Origin: Kluyvera sp036759925
GTDB taxonomy: Bacteria; Pseudomonadota; Gammaproteobacteria; Enterobacterales; Enterobacteriaceae
DNA length: 64,000 bases
Assembly: GCF_036759925.1 (NCBI RefSeq)
Contig: NZ_JAPKIB010000012.1
Span: forward strand, 62,001-126,000
Reading direction: 5' to 3'
The position numbers and the translations under genes are program-made. Below, piece after piece: positions 34,224 to 43,006 of the stretch (its first letter is position 1; each line of letters begins with the position of its first letter). The notes beneath the pieces are model-generated. The model did not search any database. It had not been told where the DNA came from and worked only from the letters and a program-made list of their open reading frames with translations.

Positions 34224-34553
34224 TCAGGCGAGCTTGATCATCACCATGCCGACCAACAGCAGACCTAATCCCAGCCAGCCTTTGTTGTTCAGGCGCTGGC
34301 CGAAGAGGATCCACCCCGCCGCCAGCGTCGCAGCGACACCGAAACCACCCCAGATGGCGTAGGCAACGGAGAGGTCAATCCCCTTCACCGCCTGTGACAG
34401 CGCACTGAACGCGGCCAGTACGGCGACCAGCGACAGGATACCGTAGCTTTTGCGGCGGAAGCCGTCAGAGAACTTGAGGAAAATATTAGCGACAATTTCC
34501 AGTACGATGGAGCCTGCCAGCCATAAGCCGTGAATCATCTCAAAGTTATGCAT
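34224..34553 (-). CDS. mdtI: spermidine export protein MdtI
   Basis: A 109-residue, four-helix SMR-family protein, the same length as in E. coli (family segment VAYAIWGGFGVAATLAAGW). It pairs with MdtJ as a heteromeric spermidine exporter. Its start overlaps the end of mdtJ by 8 bp, so translation is coupled. speG, the other spermidine detoxification gene, is missing from its normal place. Confidence 0.96.
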   Translation of the reverse strand: MHNFEMIHGLWLAGSIVLEIVANIFLKFSDGFRRKSYGILSLVAVLAAFSALSQAVKGIDLSVAYAIWGGFGVAATLAAGWILFGQRLNNKGWLGLGLLLVGMVMIKLA

Positions 34554-34914
34554 GATTCACCTCTTTGTGCAGCGTTTTGTTCGCCTTCGCGGGCTTACGG
34601 GTACCGGACTTAATCAGTACGATACCGGCAATCAAGGTTGCCAGACCCGCGGCTTTCATCACCGTAAGGCTTTCGTCAAACAGCAGTACGCTGAACAGGG
34701 TGATCAATACGATACCAATGCCTTCCCACAGCGCATAGGCCACACCCAGAGCGATTTTTTTAACCGCAAACGAAAGGAAAATATACGACAAGGCGATCAT
34801 CACGAGCATCAAAATAAAGCCGGTGTTTCCATCCGATACGCTCGCCCATTTCATAGAAAGCGTACCAGTAATTTCAGCAACAATGGCCAGGGCTAATAAA
34901 ATCCAGTAAAACAT
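34546..34914 (-). CDS. mdtJ: spermidine export protein MdtJ
   Basis: 122 residues (E. coli 121): SMR-family four-helix core (SMKWASVSDGNTGF; VAYALWEGIGIVLITLF) and a basic C-terminal tail (TRKPAKANKTLHKEVNHA). First gene of mdtJI with ribosome site GGAGAAGG. E. coli mdtJI is induced by spermidine and repressed by H-NS. The 402 bp upstream, up to tqsA, hold no gene. Confidence 0.96.
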   Translation of the reverse strand: MFYWILLALAIVAEITGTLSMKWASVSDGNTGFILMLVMIALSYIFLSFAVKKIALGVAYALWEGIGIVLITLFSVLLFDESLTVMKAAGLATLIAGIVLIKSGTRKPAKANKTLHKEVNHA

Positions 34915-35316
34915 GGTCCTTCTCCTGCATGAGAATATAATCCGTGCAGTTCGCGGCGATGCGCAAACCGAAATAAAATGATTAAAATTTAGCTCAAACG
35001 AAGAAGGGTACTATAGCGCGTTGCGCCAGTGCTGCTCACCACAGAAGGCAGAAAAGGAAGGCAAAACAGAAGGTTTGGTAAAGCTGAACGTCCTGAACAT
35101 ATTGTCCATAAAATTACAATTATCCGCGGTATTGCTTCTCATCGTTGCGGATTAAAATTGTCCTCGGTAGTTAAACACAGCTAATTTCTAACACAGATGT
35201 CGAAGTATCTCAAAATGTTTGCAAATCTTTACTGAGGTGGTTTGATATTAATGCATTTATTATTAGTTGATTCGCAATTATCATATTCTGCATAGGTATT
35301 AGCAGGAGCTAACAAC
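34915..35316. other. AT-rich intergenic region between mdtJ and tqsA
   Basis: No gene is seen. An imperfect inverted repeat (AATTATCCGC near 35115 and GCGGATTAAAATT near 35150) is the only obvious structure. The region is AT-rich, as expected for divergent promoters under H-NS control. Confidence 0.5.
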
Positions 35317-36348
35317 ATGTCCAGGCCGATCATTACGCTTAATGGATTAAAAATTGTCATCATGCTGGGCATGCTGGTCATCATTCTCACCGGCATTCGT
35401 TTTGCCGCTGACATCATCGTGCCGTTCGTGCTGGCGCTGTTTATCGCCGTGGTGCTGAACCCGGTGGTGCAACTGATGGTGCGCTGGCGCGTACCGCGCG
35501 TGCTGGGGATTTCACTGCTGATTGGGGTGATTATTCTCGCCGCCGTGCTCCTGCTGGCCACGCTTGGCACCTCGCTAAACGAACTGACGCGCACCCTGCC
35601 GCAGTACCGTTCATCATTGGCAGTGCCCATCTATAATCTTGAACCCTGGCTGCAGCGTTTTGGCATCAGCGTCAGCCCGGATGAACTGATTAAGTATATC
35701 GATCCTAATGCCGCTATGACGCTGGTTTCACGCTTTCTGACCCAGCTCTCAAACGCCATGTCGTCGATCTTTTTACTGCTGCTGACGGTGGTGTTTATGC
35801 TACTGGAAGTTCCGCAACTCCCGGCCAAACTGCAGCAAATTATGGCAAAACCGACGGAAGGGATGGCGGCAATACAGCGGGCGCTCGATAGCGTAAGCCA
35901 CTATCTGGTGCTGAAAACGGCGATCAGCGTGGTGACAGGTTTGGTGGTGTGGGCGATGCTGGAGTTGCTCGGGGTGCGTTTTGCCTTTATCTGGGGGCTG
36001 CTGGCATTTGCGCTCAACTATATTCCGAATATCGGTTCGGTGCTGGCGGCCATTCCCCCTATCCTTCAGGTGCTGGTGTTCAGCGGTTTCTATGATGCAC
36101 TGATCGTCCTGGCGGGTTATCTGGTGATCAACCTCGTGTTCGGCAATATTCTCGAGCCCCGCATCATGGGGCGCGGCCTGGGACTCTCGACGTTAGTGGT
36201 GTTTCTGTCGTTAATCTTCTGGGGCTGGCTGCTGGGCCCGGTCGGCATGCTGCTCTCCGTCCCGCTGACCATCATCGTTAAAATTGCCCTTGAGCAGACC
36301 GAAGGCGGCAAAAGCATCGCCATCCTGCTCAGCGACTTAAGCAAATAG
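35317..36348 (+). CDS. tqsA: AI-2 exporter family protein TqsA (YdgG)
   Basis: 343 residues (E. coli 344). AI-2E/PerM family with about eight helices; FALNYIPNIGSVLAAIPP and GNILEPRIMGRGLGLS are family signatures. E. coli TqsA controls autoinducer-2 export and affects biofilm formation. AGGAG precedes the start. In E. coli pntAB follow; here the convergent ortT begins 2 bp after the stop. Confidence 0.96.
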   Translation: MSRPIITLNGLKIVIMLGMLVIILTGIRFAADIIVPFVLALFIAVVLNPVVQLMVRWRVPRVLGISLLIGVIILAAVLLLATLGTSLNELTRTLPQYRSSLAVPIYNLEPWLQRFGISVSPDELIKYIDPNAAMTLVSRFLTQLSNAMSSIFLLLLTVVFMLLEVPQLPAKLQQIMAKPTEGMAAIQRALDSVSHYLVLKTAISVVTGLVVWAMLELLGVRFAFIWGLLAFALNYIPNIGSVLAAIPPILQVLVFSGFYDALIVLAGYLVINLVFGNILEPRIMGRGLGLSTLVVFLSLIFWGWLLGPVGMLLSVPLTIIVKIALEQTEGGKSIAILLSDLSK

Positions 36349-36350
36349 CG

Positions 36351-36524
36351 TCAGAACAGCGACAGCATCAGCGCCACGGGAAAGCTAAACGGCCAGGTGG
36401 CGCCAATTAACAGCGTCGCAATCAGGCGAATTGAGGTGCTTTCGCGGGTAAGAAACCAGGTAATAATGGCGCAGATAACCGCCATCACGGCGTAGAAGAT
36501 GAGCATATGTTGATATAGCGTCAC
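36351..36524 (-). CDS. ortT: GhoT/OrtT-family membrane toxin-like protein OrtT
   Basis: A 57-residue protein from a GTG at 36524 with AGGA 9 nt upstream. The sequence (V)TLYQHMLIFYAVMAVICAI..., ending TLLIGATWPFSFPVALMLSLF in segments, aligns over its full length with E. coli OrtT/YdcX (57 aa) and GhoT. OrtT is a two-helix membrane protein that lowers ATP levels during stringent stress, without a dedicated antitoxin. In E. coli it is next to patD; here two unknown genes stand between. Confidence 0.93.
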   Translation of the reverse strand: MTLYQHMLIFYAVMAVICAIITWFLTRESTSIRLIATLLIGATWPFSFPVALMLSLF

Positions 36525-36663
36525 CAATCGAGTCCTTGTAATTGATCGTTAAAGCGGCGCAATATGCTACGTTTTTTGACGTACATCAAGTTTTTCGCCA
36601 CTTATCGCTGAAATGTTGTGCGATCCAGATATTCGGCTCCAGCCGAATTAACTGCTAAAAAGA

Positions 36664-36708
36664 GAAAACCCAGCACTACGTTACGCCGTGCCGGGTTTTA
36701 TTTCTGTG
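36664..36708. terminator. terminator downstream of the 78-aa orphan
   Basis: A stem formed by AACCC-A-GCAC and GTGC-C-GGGTT has A-rich and T-rich flanks on opposite sides. On the minus strand it is followed by TTTTCTCTTTTT. Confidence 0.65.
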
Positions 36709-36721
36709 ACACGCTGTACGG

Positions 36722-36958
36722 TTAGCGTTTTGGCACGGTGGACGCGAAGATGCTGTCCGTGGTGGGATCGCTCACATAGTGGTTGGGGTCGTACTGCGGC
36801 ACTAAGTTTACCTTTTCCGTATCCCAGGCCTGCGCGAGGCAGGCGGCGCTCACGCGGTTTTGACCTTCACAGGTCGCCACACGACTGGCTGAATAGTAGG
36901 TCCCAATTCCCATTACCACGGCAATCACCGCAGCAGAACACACGATACTTTTTTTCAT
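36722..36958 (-). CDS. hypothetical small secreted or membrane-anchored protein, 78 aa
   Basis: I do not recognise this protein. The ATG at 36958 (MKKSIVCSAAVIAVVMGIGT) begins a typical signal or anchor sequence with two lysines and a hydrophobic core; the open frame further upstream has no such logic. The mature part contains CEGQNRVSAACLAQAW, two cysteines that could form a disulfide, and a polar tail ending VPKR. The ribosome site is weak. It is read in the same direction as the 81-aa gene 131 bp upstream. Confidence 0.5.
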   Translation of the reverse strand: MKKSIVCSAAVIAVVMGIGTYYSASRVATCEGQNRVSAACLAQAWDTEKVNLVPQYDPNHYVSDPTTDSIFASTVPKR

Positions 36959-37089
36959 TTTTCTGGCTATACCCGGTTTTACAACGGCGCGGATCCTCGC
37001 ACGTTGCACCGGGTATGTCAAAAACAAGGGAGAGGTAGCGGCAGGCATCCGCGCCTACCGCGAAGGGGGTAAATGATGAGGAAAGGTCG

Positions 37090-37335
37090 CTAGTGACCCG
37101 CAGGTTTATATCTCTCAAAAGCCGCCAGCCAATCGTACCTGGTCAGAGTGCCGACCTCTTTCTCCCCTTCCTCCAGTTTGATGATTAGCCTTCGCTTATT
37201 GATGCTCTCCTGATTAAAGAAATAAGGCGTCAGCCTCTTTGCCAGCGACGCATACATCTCCTGAGCGATACTTTCACCAGCCTCGGGACCATATTTCTCA
37301 AACTCATTTTTGATATCCTGAAAATCCTGATTCAC
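37090..37335 (-). CDS. hypothetical protein, 81 aa
   Basis: I do not recognise this protein. It starts at a GTG (37335) 4 nt after GGGAGG, far better than an in-frame TTG at 37347. The sequence is acidic and helical (FQDIKNEFEKYGPEAGESIA; LAKRLTPYFFNQESINKRRL) with an aromatic C-terminal part (TRYDWLAAFERYKPAGH) and no signal peptide, so probably cytoplasmic. It follows patD by 35 bp on the same strand and may be co-transcribed with the putrescine operon. Confidence 0.6.
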   Translation of the reverse strand: MNQDFQDIKNEFEKYGPEAGESIAQEMYASLAKRLTPYFFNQESINKRRLIIKLEEGEKEVGTLTRYDWLAAFERYKPAGH

Positions 37336-37370
37336 GCATCCTCCCAAACGAAAACGCGTTCAACGCGTGT

Positions 37371-38795
37371 TCAATGTTTTATCATCACATGGCGAACCAC
37401 GGTGTAATCTTCCAACCCGTAGACAGACATATCCTTACCGTAGCCTGAGAGCTTCTGTCCGCCGTGCGGCATTTCGCTGACCAGCATAAAGTGCGTGTTC
37501 ACCCAAGTGCAACCATACTGTAAGCGTGCGCTCAGTCGATGCGCACGCCCGACGTCCTGCGTCCACACCGATGATGCCAGCCCATACTGGGAGTCGTTGG
37601 CCCAACCCAGCACCTGCTCTTCGGTATCAAACACCGTGACGCTCACCACCGGGCCGAAGACTTCGCGCTGGACAATATCATCTTCCTGTTTTGCCCCCGC
37701 CAGCAGCGTTGGCTGGAAGTAATAGCCAGCGCCAGCCGCTTTCTCGCCGCCGGTCACCACCTTAATATGCGGCAGCGCTTTAGCACGCGCTACGGCATCG
37801 CTCACCCGCGCCAGGTGCGCCTGCGAACTGAGTGGCCCCAGTTCCGTACTTTCATCTTCCGGTGCCCCGGATTTCAGGCTCGCGATTGCTGCACCGAGTT
37901 TCTCCACCAGCCGTTCATAAACGCCCTTCTGCGCGTAGATTCGGCAGGCGGCCGTGCAGTCCTGCCCGGCATTGTAGAAACCAAAGGTTCTAACCCCTTC
38001 TACCACCGCATCAATATCGGCATCGTCAAACACCATCACCGGCGCTTTGCCACCAAGCTCCATATGCGTACGCTTAATCGACGACGCGGTATGGGCGATA
38101 ATGTGCTCCCCAGTGGCAATCGAACCGGTCAGCGACACCATCCGCACTTTAGCGTGCCCGGTTAGCGGGTCACCCACCGTTTTACCGCGGCCAAACAGCA
38201 CGTTCAGCACCCCCGCCGGGAAGATATCTTTCGCCAACTCCGCCAGGGTTAATGCGGTGAGCGGCGTGATTTCGGACGGTTTGATCACCACGCAGTTCCC
38301 CGCCGCCAGCGCCGGAGCCAGCTTCCAGGCCGCCATCATCAGCGGATAGTTCCACGGCGCAATCGAAGCCACCACGCCCACCGGGTCACGTCGAATCATC
38401 GAGGTGTGGCCTTCCAGATATTCACCGGCGGCCAGTCCGTTCAGACAGCGCGCAGCACCGGCGAAGAAACGGAATACATCCACCACCGCCGGAATTTCAT
38501 CATTGGTCACGCAGTGCAGCGGTTTGCCGCAGTTGAGTGATTCCAGACGGGCAAAGGTGGCGGCGTGTTCTTCAATGACATCTGCCAGCTTGAGCAGGCA
38601 CTCTGCACGATGCTTCGGCGTGGTTTGCCCCCACTGCACAAACGCCCGGTCAGCAGCGTTCACCGCGGCATCCACCTGGGCCGCCGAGGCTTCGGTAATC
38701 GTCAGCAGGATCTCACCCGTTGCAGGATTGTAGACCGGTTGGGACTCCCCTTCACCTGCGACCAGTTCACCATTAATCAGTAACTTATGTTGCAT
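37371..38795 (-). CDS. patD: gamma-aminobutyraldehyde dehydrogenase PatD (YdcW)
   Basis: 474 residues, the E. coli length. Aldehyde dehydrogenase fold with the catalytic glutamate in ELGGKAPVMVFDDAD and the catalytic cysteine in NAGQDCTAACRIY. It oxidises 4-aminobutanal, formed from putrescine by PatA, to GABA with NAD+. It is the last gene of ydcS-ydcT-ydcU-ydcV-patD, 14 bp after ydcV, linking polyamine-type uptake to putrescine catabolism. Confidence 0.96.
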   Translation of the reverse strand: MQHKLLINGELVAGEGESQPVYNPATGEILLTITEASAAQVDAAVNAADRAFVQWGQTTPKHRAECLLKLADVIEEHAATFARLESLNCGKPLHCVTNDEIPAVVDVFRFFAGAARCLNGLAAGEYLEGHTSMIRRDPVGVVASIAPWNYPLMMAAWKLAPALAAGNCVVIKPSEITPLTALTLAELAKDIFPAGVLNVLFGRGKTVGDPLTGHAKVRMVSLTGSIATGEHIIAHTASSIKRTHMELGGKAPVMVFDDADIDAVVEGVRTFGFYNAGQDCTAACRIYAQKGVYERLVEKLGAAIASLKSGAPEDESTELGPLSSQAHLARVSDAVARAKALPHIKVVTGGEKAAGAGYYFQPTLLAGAKQEDDIVQREVFGPVVSVTVFDTEEQVLGWANDSQYGLASSVWTQDVGRAHRLSARLQYGCTWVNTHFMLVSEMPHGGQKLSGYGKDMSVYGLEDYTVVRHVMIKH

Positions 38796-38809
38796 AGCAT
38801 GATCCTGTT

Positions 38810-39625
38810 TTATTTAAATGTCGTACCACCGTTGGCGGCCCCATCGTCTTCGCGAGTCAGCCACCACGCCCCTAAAATCGGTATCATCGTTAACAGCATG
38901 ACCATCAGCGCGACCACGTTGGTCACAGGCACATCGCGAGGTCGGCCAAGCTGGTTCAACAGCCACAGCGGCAACGTACGCTCATGCCCGGCAGTAAATG
39001 TTGTGACGATAATTTCATCAAACGACAACGCAAATGCCAGCATGCCCCCGGCCAGCAGCGCCGAGCCTAAATTTGGCAGCACCACGTGACGGAAGGTTTG
39101 CCAGCCGTTCGCGCCCAGATCCATCGATGCTTCCACCAGGTTCCACGAGGTCCGGCGGAATCGGGCAATCACGTTGTTAAACACCACCACTACGCAGAAC
39201 GTGGCGTGGCCAATAACAATGGTGATCAGTCCAGGCTCCAGATTGACCGCTTTAAAGGCGGTCAGCAGCGCCAGGCCGGTAACGATCCCCGGCAGTGCGA
39301 TCGGCAGCATCAGCAACAGCGAAATAGCGCTTTTGCCGAAAAAGTCACGCCGCCACAGCGCTGCTGCAGCAAGCGTGCCAAGTACCAATGCAATCGCCGT
39401 CGACAGCGCCGCAATTTTTAGTGACAGTGTCACGGAATCGAAGATATCCCCACGCGATGCTGCTTCGCTGAACCAGTGCAGCGTCAGGCCTTTCGGCGGG
39501 AAGCTGAACGCCGCGTCTTCGGTGTTGAAGGCGTAAATGGCGATGATCGCTAGCGGGAAATGCAGGAAGATAACCCCGCCCCAGGCGGCAATTTTGAGAA
39601 ACAGCGGTGCCCTTTCAGAGTGCAT
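38810..39625 (-). CDS. ydcV: ABC transporter permease YdcV
   Basis: 271 residues; a PotC/PotI-type permease with six helices and the cytoplasmic EAA loop around LVEASMDLGANGWQTFRHVV. It is the second permease of the YdcSTUV importer, which resembles putrescine/spermidine systems. The start overlaps the end of ydcU by 11 bp. Confidence 0.95.
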   Translation of the reverse strand: MHSERAPLFLKIAAWGGVIFLHFPLAIIAIYAFNTEDAAFSFPPKGLTLHWFSEAASRGDIFDSVTLSLKIAALSTAIALVLGTLAAAALWRRDFFGKSAISLLLMLPIALPGIVTGLALLTAFKAVNLEPGLITIVIGHATFCVVVVFNNVIARFRRTSWNLVEASMDLGANGWQTFRHVVLPNLGSALLAGGMLAFALSFDEIIVTTFTAGHERTLPLWLLNQLGRPRDVPVTNVVALMVMLLTMIPILGAWWLTREDDGAANGGTTFK

Positions 39626-40556
39626 CGAACGCTCCCAGGCGCTTCACGAACGCCAGATAGAGGGCAATCAGCACGATGGGCACCAGCGTAAACGCCGCCG
39701 CCATAGGCATATTGCCGATAGCACCCTGCTGGGAATAGACCATGTTGCCAATGAAATAACCCGGCGGCCCCACCAGCTGCGGCACGATAAAATCGCCGAG
39801 GGTCAGTGAGAAGGTAAAAATGGAACCCGCAGCAATCCCGGGGATCGCCATCGGTACCACCACGTGGAGAAAGGTCTGGCGTGGGCGCGCACCGAGATCA
39901 GCGGAAGCCTGAAGCAGCGAACCGGGAATACGCTCCAGCGCCGCCTGCACTGGCAGGATCATAAACGGCAGCCAGATATAGACGAACACCAGGAAACGCC
40001 CCAGCCCGGAGGTAGACAGCGTATTGCCGCCGACGCCGGGCACCGTCAGAATCGCCGCCAGCAGCGTCTCCAGACCCAGATGGTTCAGAAACCACTGCGC
40101 CACTCCATCCTTTGCCAGCAACAGCGTCCAGGCGTAGGCTTTGACGATATAGCTGGCCCACATCGGCAGCATCACCGCGACGTAGAAAAAGGCCTTTTGC
40201 TTGCCGCTGGTGTAGCGCGCCATATACCACGCCATCGGGAACGCCAGCAGCGCGCTCGCCATGGTAACTGCCAGCGCCATCACCAGCGTACGGATAATGA
40301 TGTCGTAGTTGGCGGGGTTAAACAGCGCGTAGAGGTTCGCCAGCGTCAGCGTTGGCGTAACGGACATGGTGAAATCGTCGAAGGTGTAAAACCCTTGCCA
40401 CAGCAGCGTCAGCAGTGAGCCAAAATAGACAATCCCAAACCACATCAGCGGGCCGAGTAGTAACAGAAATAGCCCGAGTGTGGGCCTGCGCCAGAACAGG
40501 CTGGATACGCGACCCTGACGGCGAGCGGGAGGAACCGGCGTCATACTCATCTCCAT
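39615..40556 (-). CDS. ydcU: ABC transporter permease YdcU
   Basis: 313 residues, E. coli length; a PotB/PotH-type permease. The EAA-like loop is LLQASADLGARPRQTFLHVV. A GC-rich N-terminal extension (MTPVPPARRQGRVSSLFWRR) precedes the first helix. It starts directly after the ydcT stop and overlaps ydcV. Confidence 0.95.
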   Translation of the reverse strand: MEMSMTPVPPARRQGRVSSLFWRRPTLGLFLLLLGPLMWFGIVYFGSLLTLLWQGFYTFDDFTMSVTPTLTLANLYALFNPANYDIIIRTLVMALAVTMASALLAFPMAWYMARYTSGKQKAFFYVAVMLPMWASYIVKAYAWTLLLAKDGVAQWFLNHLGLETLLAAILTVPGVGGNTLSTSGLGRFLVFVYIWLPFMILPVQAALERIPGSLLQASADLGARPRQTFLHVVVPMAIPGIAAGSIFTFSLTLGDFIVPQLVGPPGYFIGNMVYSQQGAIGNMPMAAAFTLVPIVLIALYLAFVKRLGAFDAL

Positions 40557-41570
40557 TCACCTCCCTCCGTCCAGCGCCACCATGGCATCGCGCGCCCATG
40601 AAGCCTGCACCACGTGACCCACGGCCGGGCCTTCGGCAGTTAGCCCCGCGGAGAAGTTAGCCTGGCTAACCAGCAGTTTTTCACCGCCCTCCAACAGCAG
40701 TTCATAGCGCGTCGCCGCCCCCTGGTACTGCACTGCCTGTATACGCCCCTGAACCTGAACCTCGCCGCCTTCGTTGAGACGAATATGCTCCGGGCGCAGC
40801 GCCCAGCTTCCCGTCATTCCGCAGAGCGTTTCCGCCATCGCCGGGGCGAACACGTTAGAGGTGCCGACAAAGCTTGCCACAAACGGCGTGCGCGGGCGCA
40901 GATACAGCGCGCGCGGCGTATCCACCTGCTCAATACGCCCATTGTTGAACACCGCCACCCGGTCAGACATCGACAGCGCTTCCCCCTGATCGTGGGTGAC
41001 GAAAATAAAGGTGATACCGAGGTCCTGCTGGAGCTTTTTTAACTCGAACTGCATCTGCTCACGCAGTTTCAGGTCCAGCGCCCCCAGCGGTTCATCCAGC
41101 AGCAGCACCCGCGGCTCGTTCACCAGCGCACGGGCAATTGCCACGCGCTGACGCTGGCCGCCGGATAGCTGAGAAGGCTTGCGCCCGCCCACAAAGCCAA
41201 GAGCCACTTTTTCCAGCGCCTGCGCCGCTTTTGCCTGACGCTCTTTTTTACCGACGCCTTTCACCATCAGGCCGTAGGCAACGTTATCGAGCACCGACAT
41301 ATGCGGAAACAGCGCGTAATCCTGGAAGACAGTGTTGACGTCCCGCTCCCAGGGCGGCAGTTCGCTGGCATGTTTACCAAAAATAGAGATAGCGCCGCCG
41401 GAAAGCTGTTCAAACCCGGCGATCAGCCGCAGACAGGTGGTTTTGCCGGAGCCAGACGGCCCCAGCATGGAAAAAAACTCCCCATCGTGGATGGCAATGC
41501 TGACGCCATCCACCGCCCGAACGTCACCATAAAGTCGCGAGACGTCATGAAACTCAACTGCATACGTCAT
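40557..41570 (-). CDS. ydcT: ABC transporter ATP-binding protein YdcT
   Basis: 337 residues from the ATG at 41570 (MTYAVEFHDVSRLYGDVRAV), the E. coli length; the longer open frame runs into ydcS. Walker A GPSGSGKTT, signature LSGGQRQRV, Walker B VLLLDEPLGALD and the switch histidine in FVTHD are complete, with a C-terminal TOBE domain. It energises YdcU/YdcV. Confidence 0.96.
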   Translation of the reverse strand: MTYAVEFHDVSRLYGDVRAVDGVSIAIHDGEFFSMLGPSGSGKTTCLRLIAGFEQLSGGAISIFGKHASELPPWERDVNTVFQDYALFPHMSVLDNVAYGLMVKGVGKKERQAKAAQALEKVALGFVGGRKPSQLSGGQRQRVAIARALVNEPRVLLLDEPLGALDLKLREQMQFELKKLQQDLGITFIFVTHDQGEALSMSDRVAVFNNGRIEQVDTPRALYLRPRTPFVASFVGTSNVFAPAMAETLCGMTGSWALRPEHIRLNEGGEVQVQGRIQAVQYQGAATRYELLLEGGEKLLVSQANFSAGLTAEGPAVGHVVQASWARDAMVALDGGR

Positions 41571-41587
41571 GTTGGACTCCCGGATGA

Positions 41588-42733
41588 TTAGCGACCGCCC
41601 ATAATGGCGATATAGTCCTGCGTCCAACGGCTGTAAGGCACGTATTTACCGCCTTCGGCGATAGGCGTTTTCCAGAAAGCGATTTTATCGAAGAAGCTGT
41701 AGCCGTTAGTCTCACAACCTTTGTCACCCAGCAGCGTGCTGGCTTTACAGCCTTCCGGCACCACCGGCAGCGAACCAAACCACGCGGCTACATCGCCCTG
41801 AACCTTCGGCGTTAACGACCAGTTCATCCATTTGTAGGCGCAGACCGGGTGCTTCGCTTCAGCGTGCAGCATGGTGGTATCCGCCCAGCCGGTGACGCCC
41901 TCTTTCGGGAAGACGGTGGCAATCGGCTGCCCTTCACCTTTCAGCCCGTTGGCCTGATACGGCCAGGCGATGGAGGCCACCACGCCTTCGTTTTTGAAGT
42001 CGCTCATCTGTACGGTGGTATCGTGCCAGTAGCGGTGGATCAGCTCATGCTGATCGCGCAACACCTTCAGTACGGCCTGATATTGCGCTTCGGTAAGCTG
42101 GTACGGGTCGCTGATGCCCAATTGTGGCTGGGTCGCTTTGACAAACAGCGCCGCATCGGCGATGTAGATCGGGCCGTCATAGGCCTGTACGCGACCCTGG
42201 TTGGTTTTGCCATCCGGCAGATTTTGTTTAACGAAGATAACGTTCCAGGAATCTGGCGGCGTTGGGAAGGTTTTGGTGTTGTACATCAGCAGGTTCGGGC
42301 CCCACTGATACGGCGTGCCGTAAACTTTACCGTCGACGTTAAACCAGGCCCCTTTTTCCAGACGCGGGTCGAGGGTTTTCCAGTTCTCAATCAGCGCCGT
42401 ATTAATTGGCTGCACGCGTTTGCCCATGATCAGGCGCAGCGAGGCATCACCCGAGGCGGTCACCAGGTCGTAGCCCCCTTTCGCCATCAGGCTCACCATC
42501 TCATCAGAGGTCGCGGCAGTTTTCACGTTGACCTGGCAACCGGTATCTTTTTCAAACTGCGTCACCCAGTCATAGCCTTTGTCGGTCTGACCCCGTTCGA
42601 TGTATCCCGGCCAGGCGATAATATCCAGCCGACCTTCCGCTTTACCCAGCGACGTGGGCGGTTCGGCGGCGTTGGCGGTCGCGACGGTCATGACCAGCGC
42701 GCACAGGCTGCTGCGGGCAAATTTCTTGCTCAT
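41588..42733 (-). CDS. ydcS: ABC transporter periplasmic binding protein YdcS
   Basis: 381 residues, as in E. coli. A signal peptide (MSKKFARSSLCALVMTVATA) precedes a PotD/PotF-type binding protein (IAWPGYIERGQTDKGYDWV). E. coli YdcS has also been reported to have poly-3-hydroxybutyrate synthase activity. First gene of the importer operon, 17 bp before ydcT. The upstream interval up to ydcR (42734-43006) holds the promoter; I see no clear sigma-54 or sigma-S element. Confidence 0.95.
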   Translation of the reverse strand: MSKKFARSSLCALVMTVATANAAEPPTSLGKAEGRLDIIAWPGYIERGQTDKGYDWVTQFEKDTGCQVNVKTAATSDEMVSLMAKGGYDLVTASGDASLRLIMGKRVQPINTALIENWKTLDPRLEKGAWFNVDGKVYGTPYQWGPNLLMYNTKTFPTPPDSWNVIFVKQNLPDGKTNQGRVQAYDGPIYIADAALFVKATQPQLGISDPYQLTEAQYQAVLKVLRDQHELIHRYWHDTTVQMSDFKNEGVVASIAWPYQANGLKGEGQPIATVFPKEGVTGWADTTMLHAEAKHPVCAYKWMNWSLTPKVQGDVAAWFGSLPVVPEGCKASTLLGDKGCETNGYSFFDKIAFWKTPIAEGGKYVPYSRWTQDYIAIMGGR

Positions 42734-43006
42734 AAGGTTATTACTCCTGTCACAATGAATTTGAGCGGCAGCCTTGCCGTAAAAATATCTCCCTTACTAA
42801 AAATAGACATCGCCACGCGCGCCATTCGTACCGCCGAAAGATATTTGCACAGGTTGTGACCAAGGGCGCATTCCGCAAAAATGGGAAACGTATGGAGATA
42901 ATATGGATTATAGACAAGGAGTTACCGGCCAAAGGCGTTATGCATATTTCCTATGACCGGGAGTTATCAGGACCGCTATCAGGGAATGACAGATGCCGCC
43001 AGGGCG

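Noticed and set aside
42734..43006. Possible sigma-54 promoter before ydcS
   Set aside because: The best segment, TGGCGCGCGTGGCGATG, lacks the TTGCA half at the right spacing.
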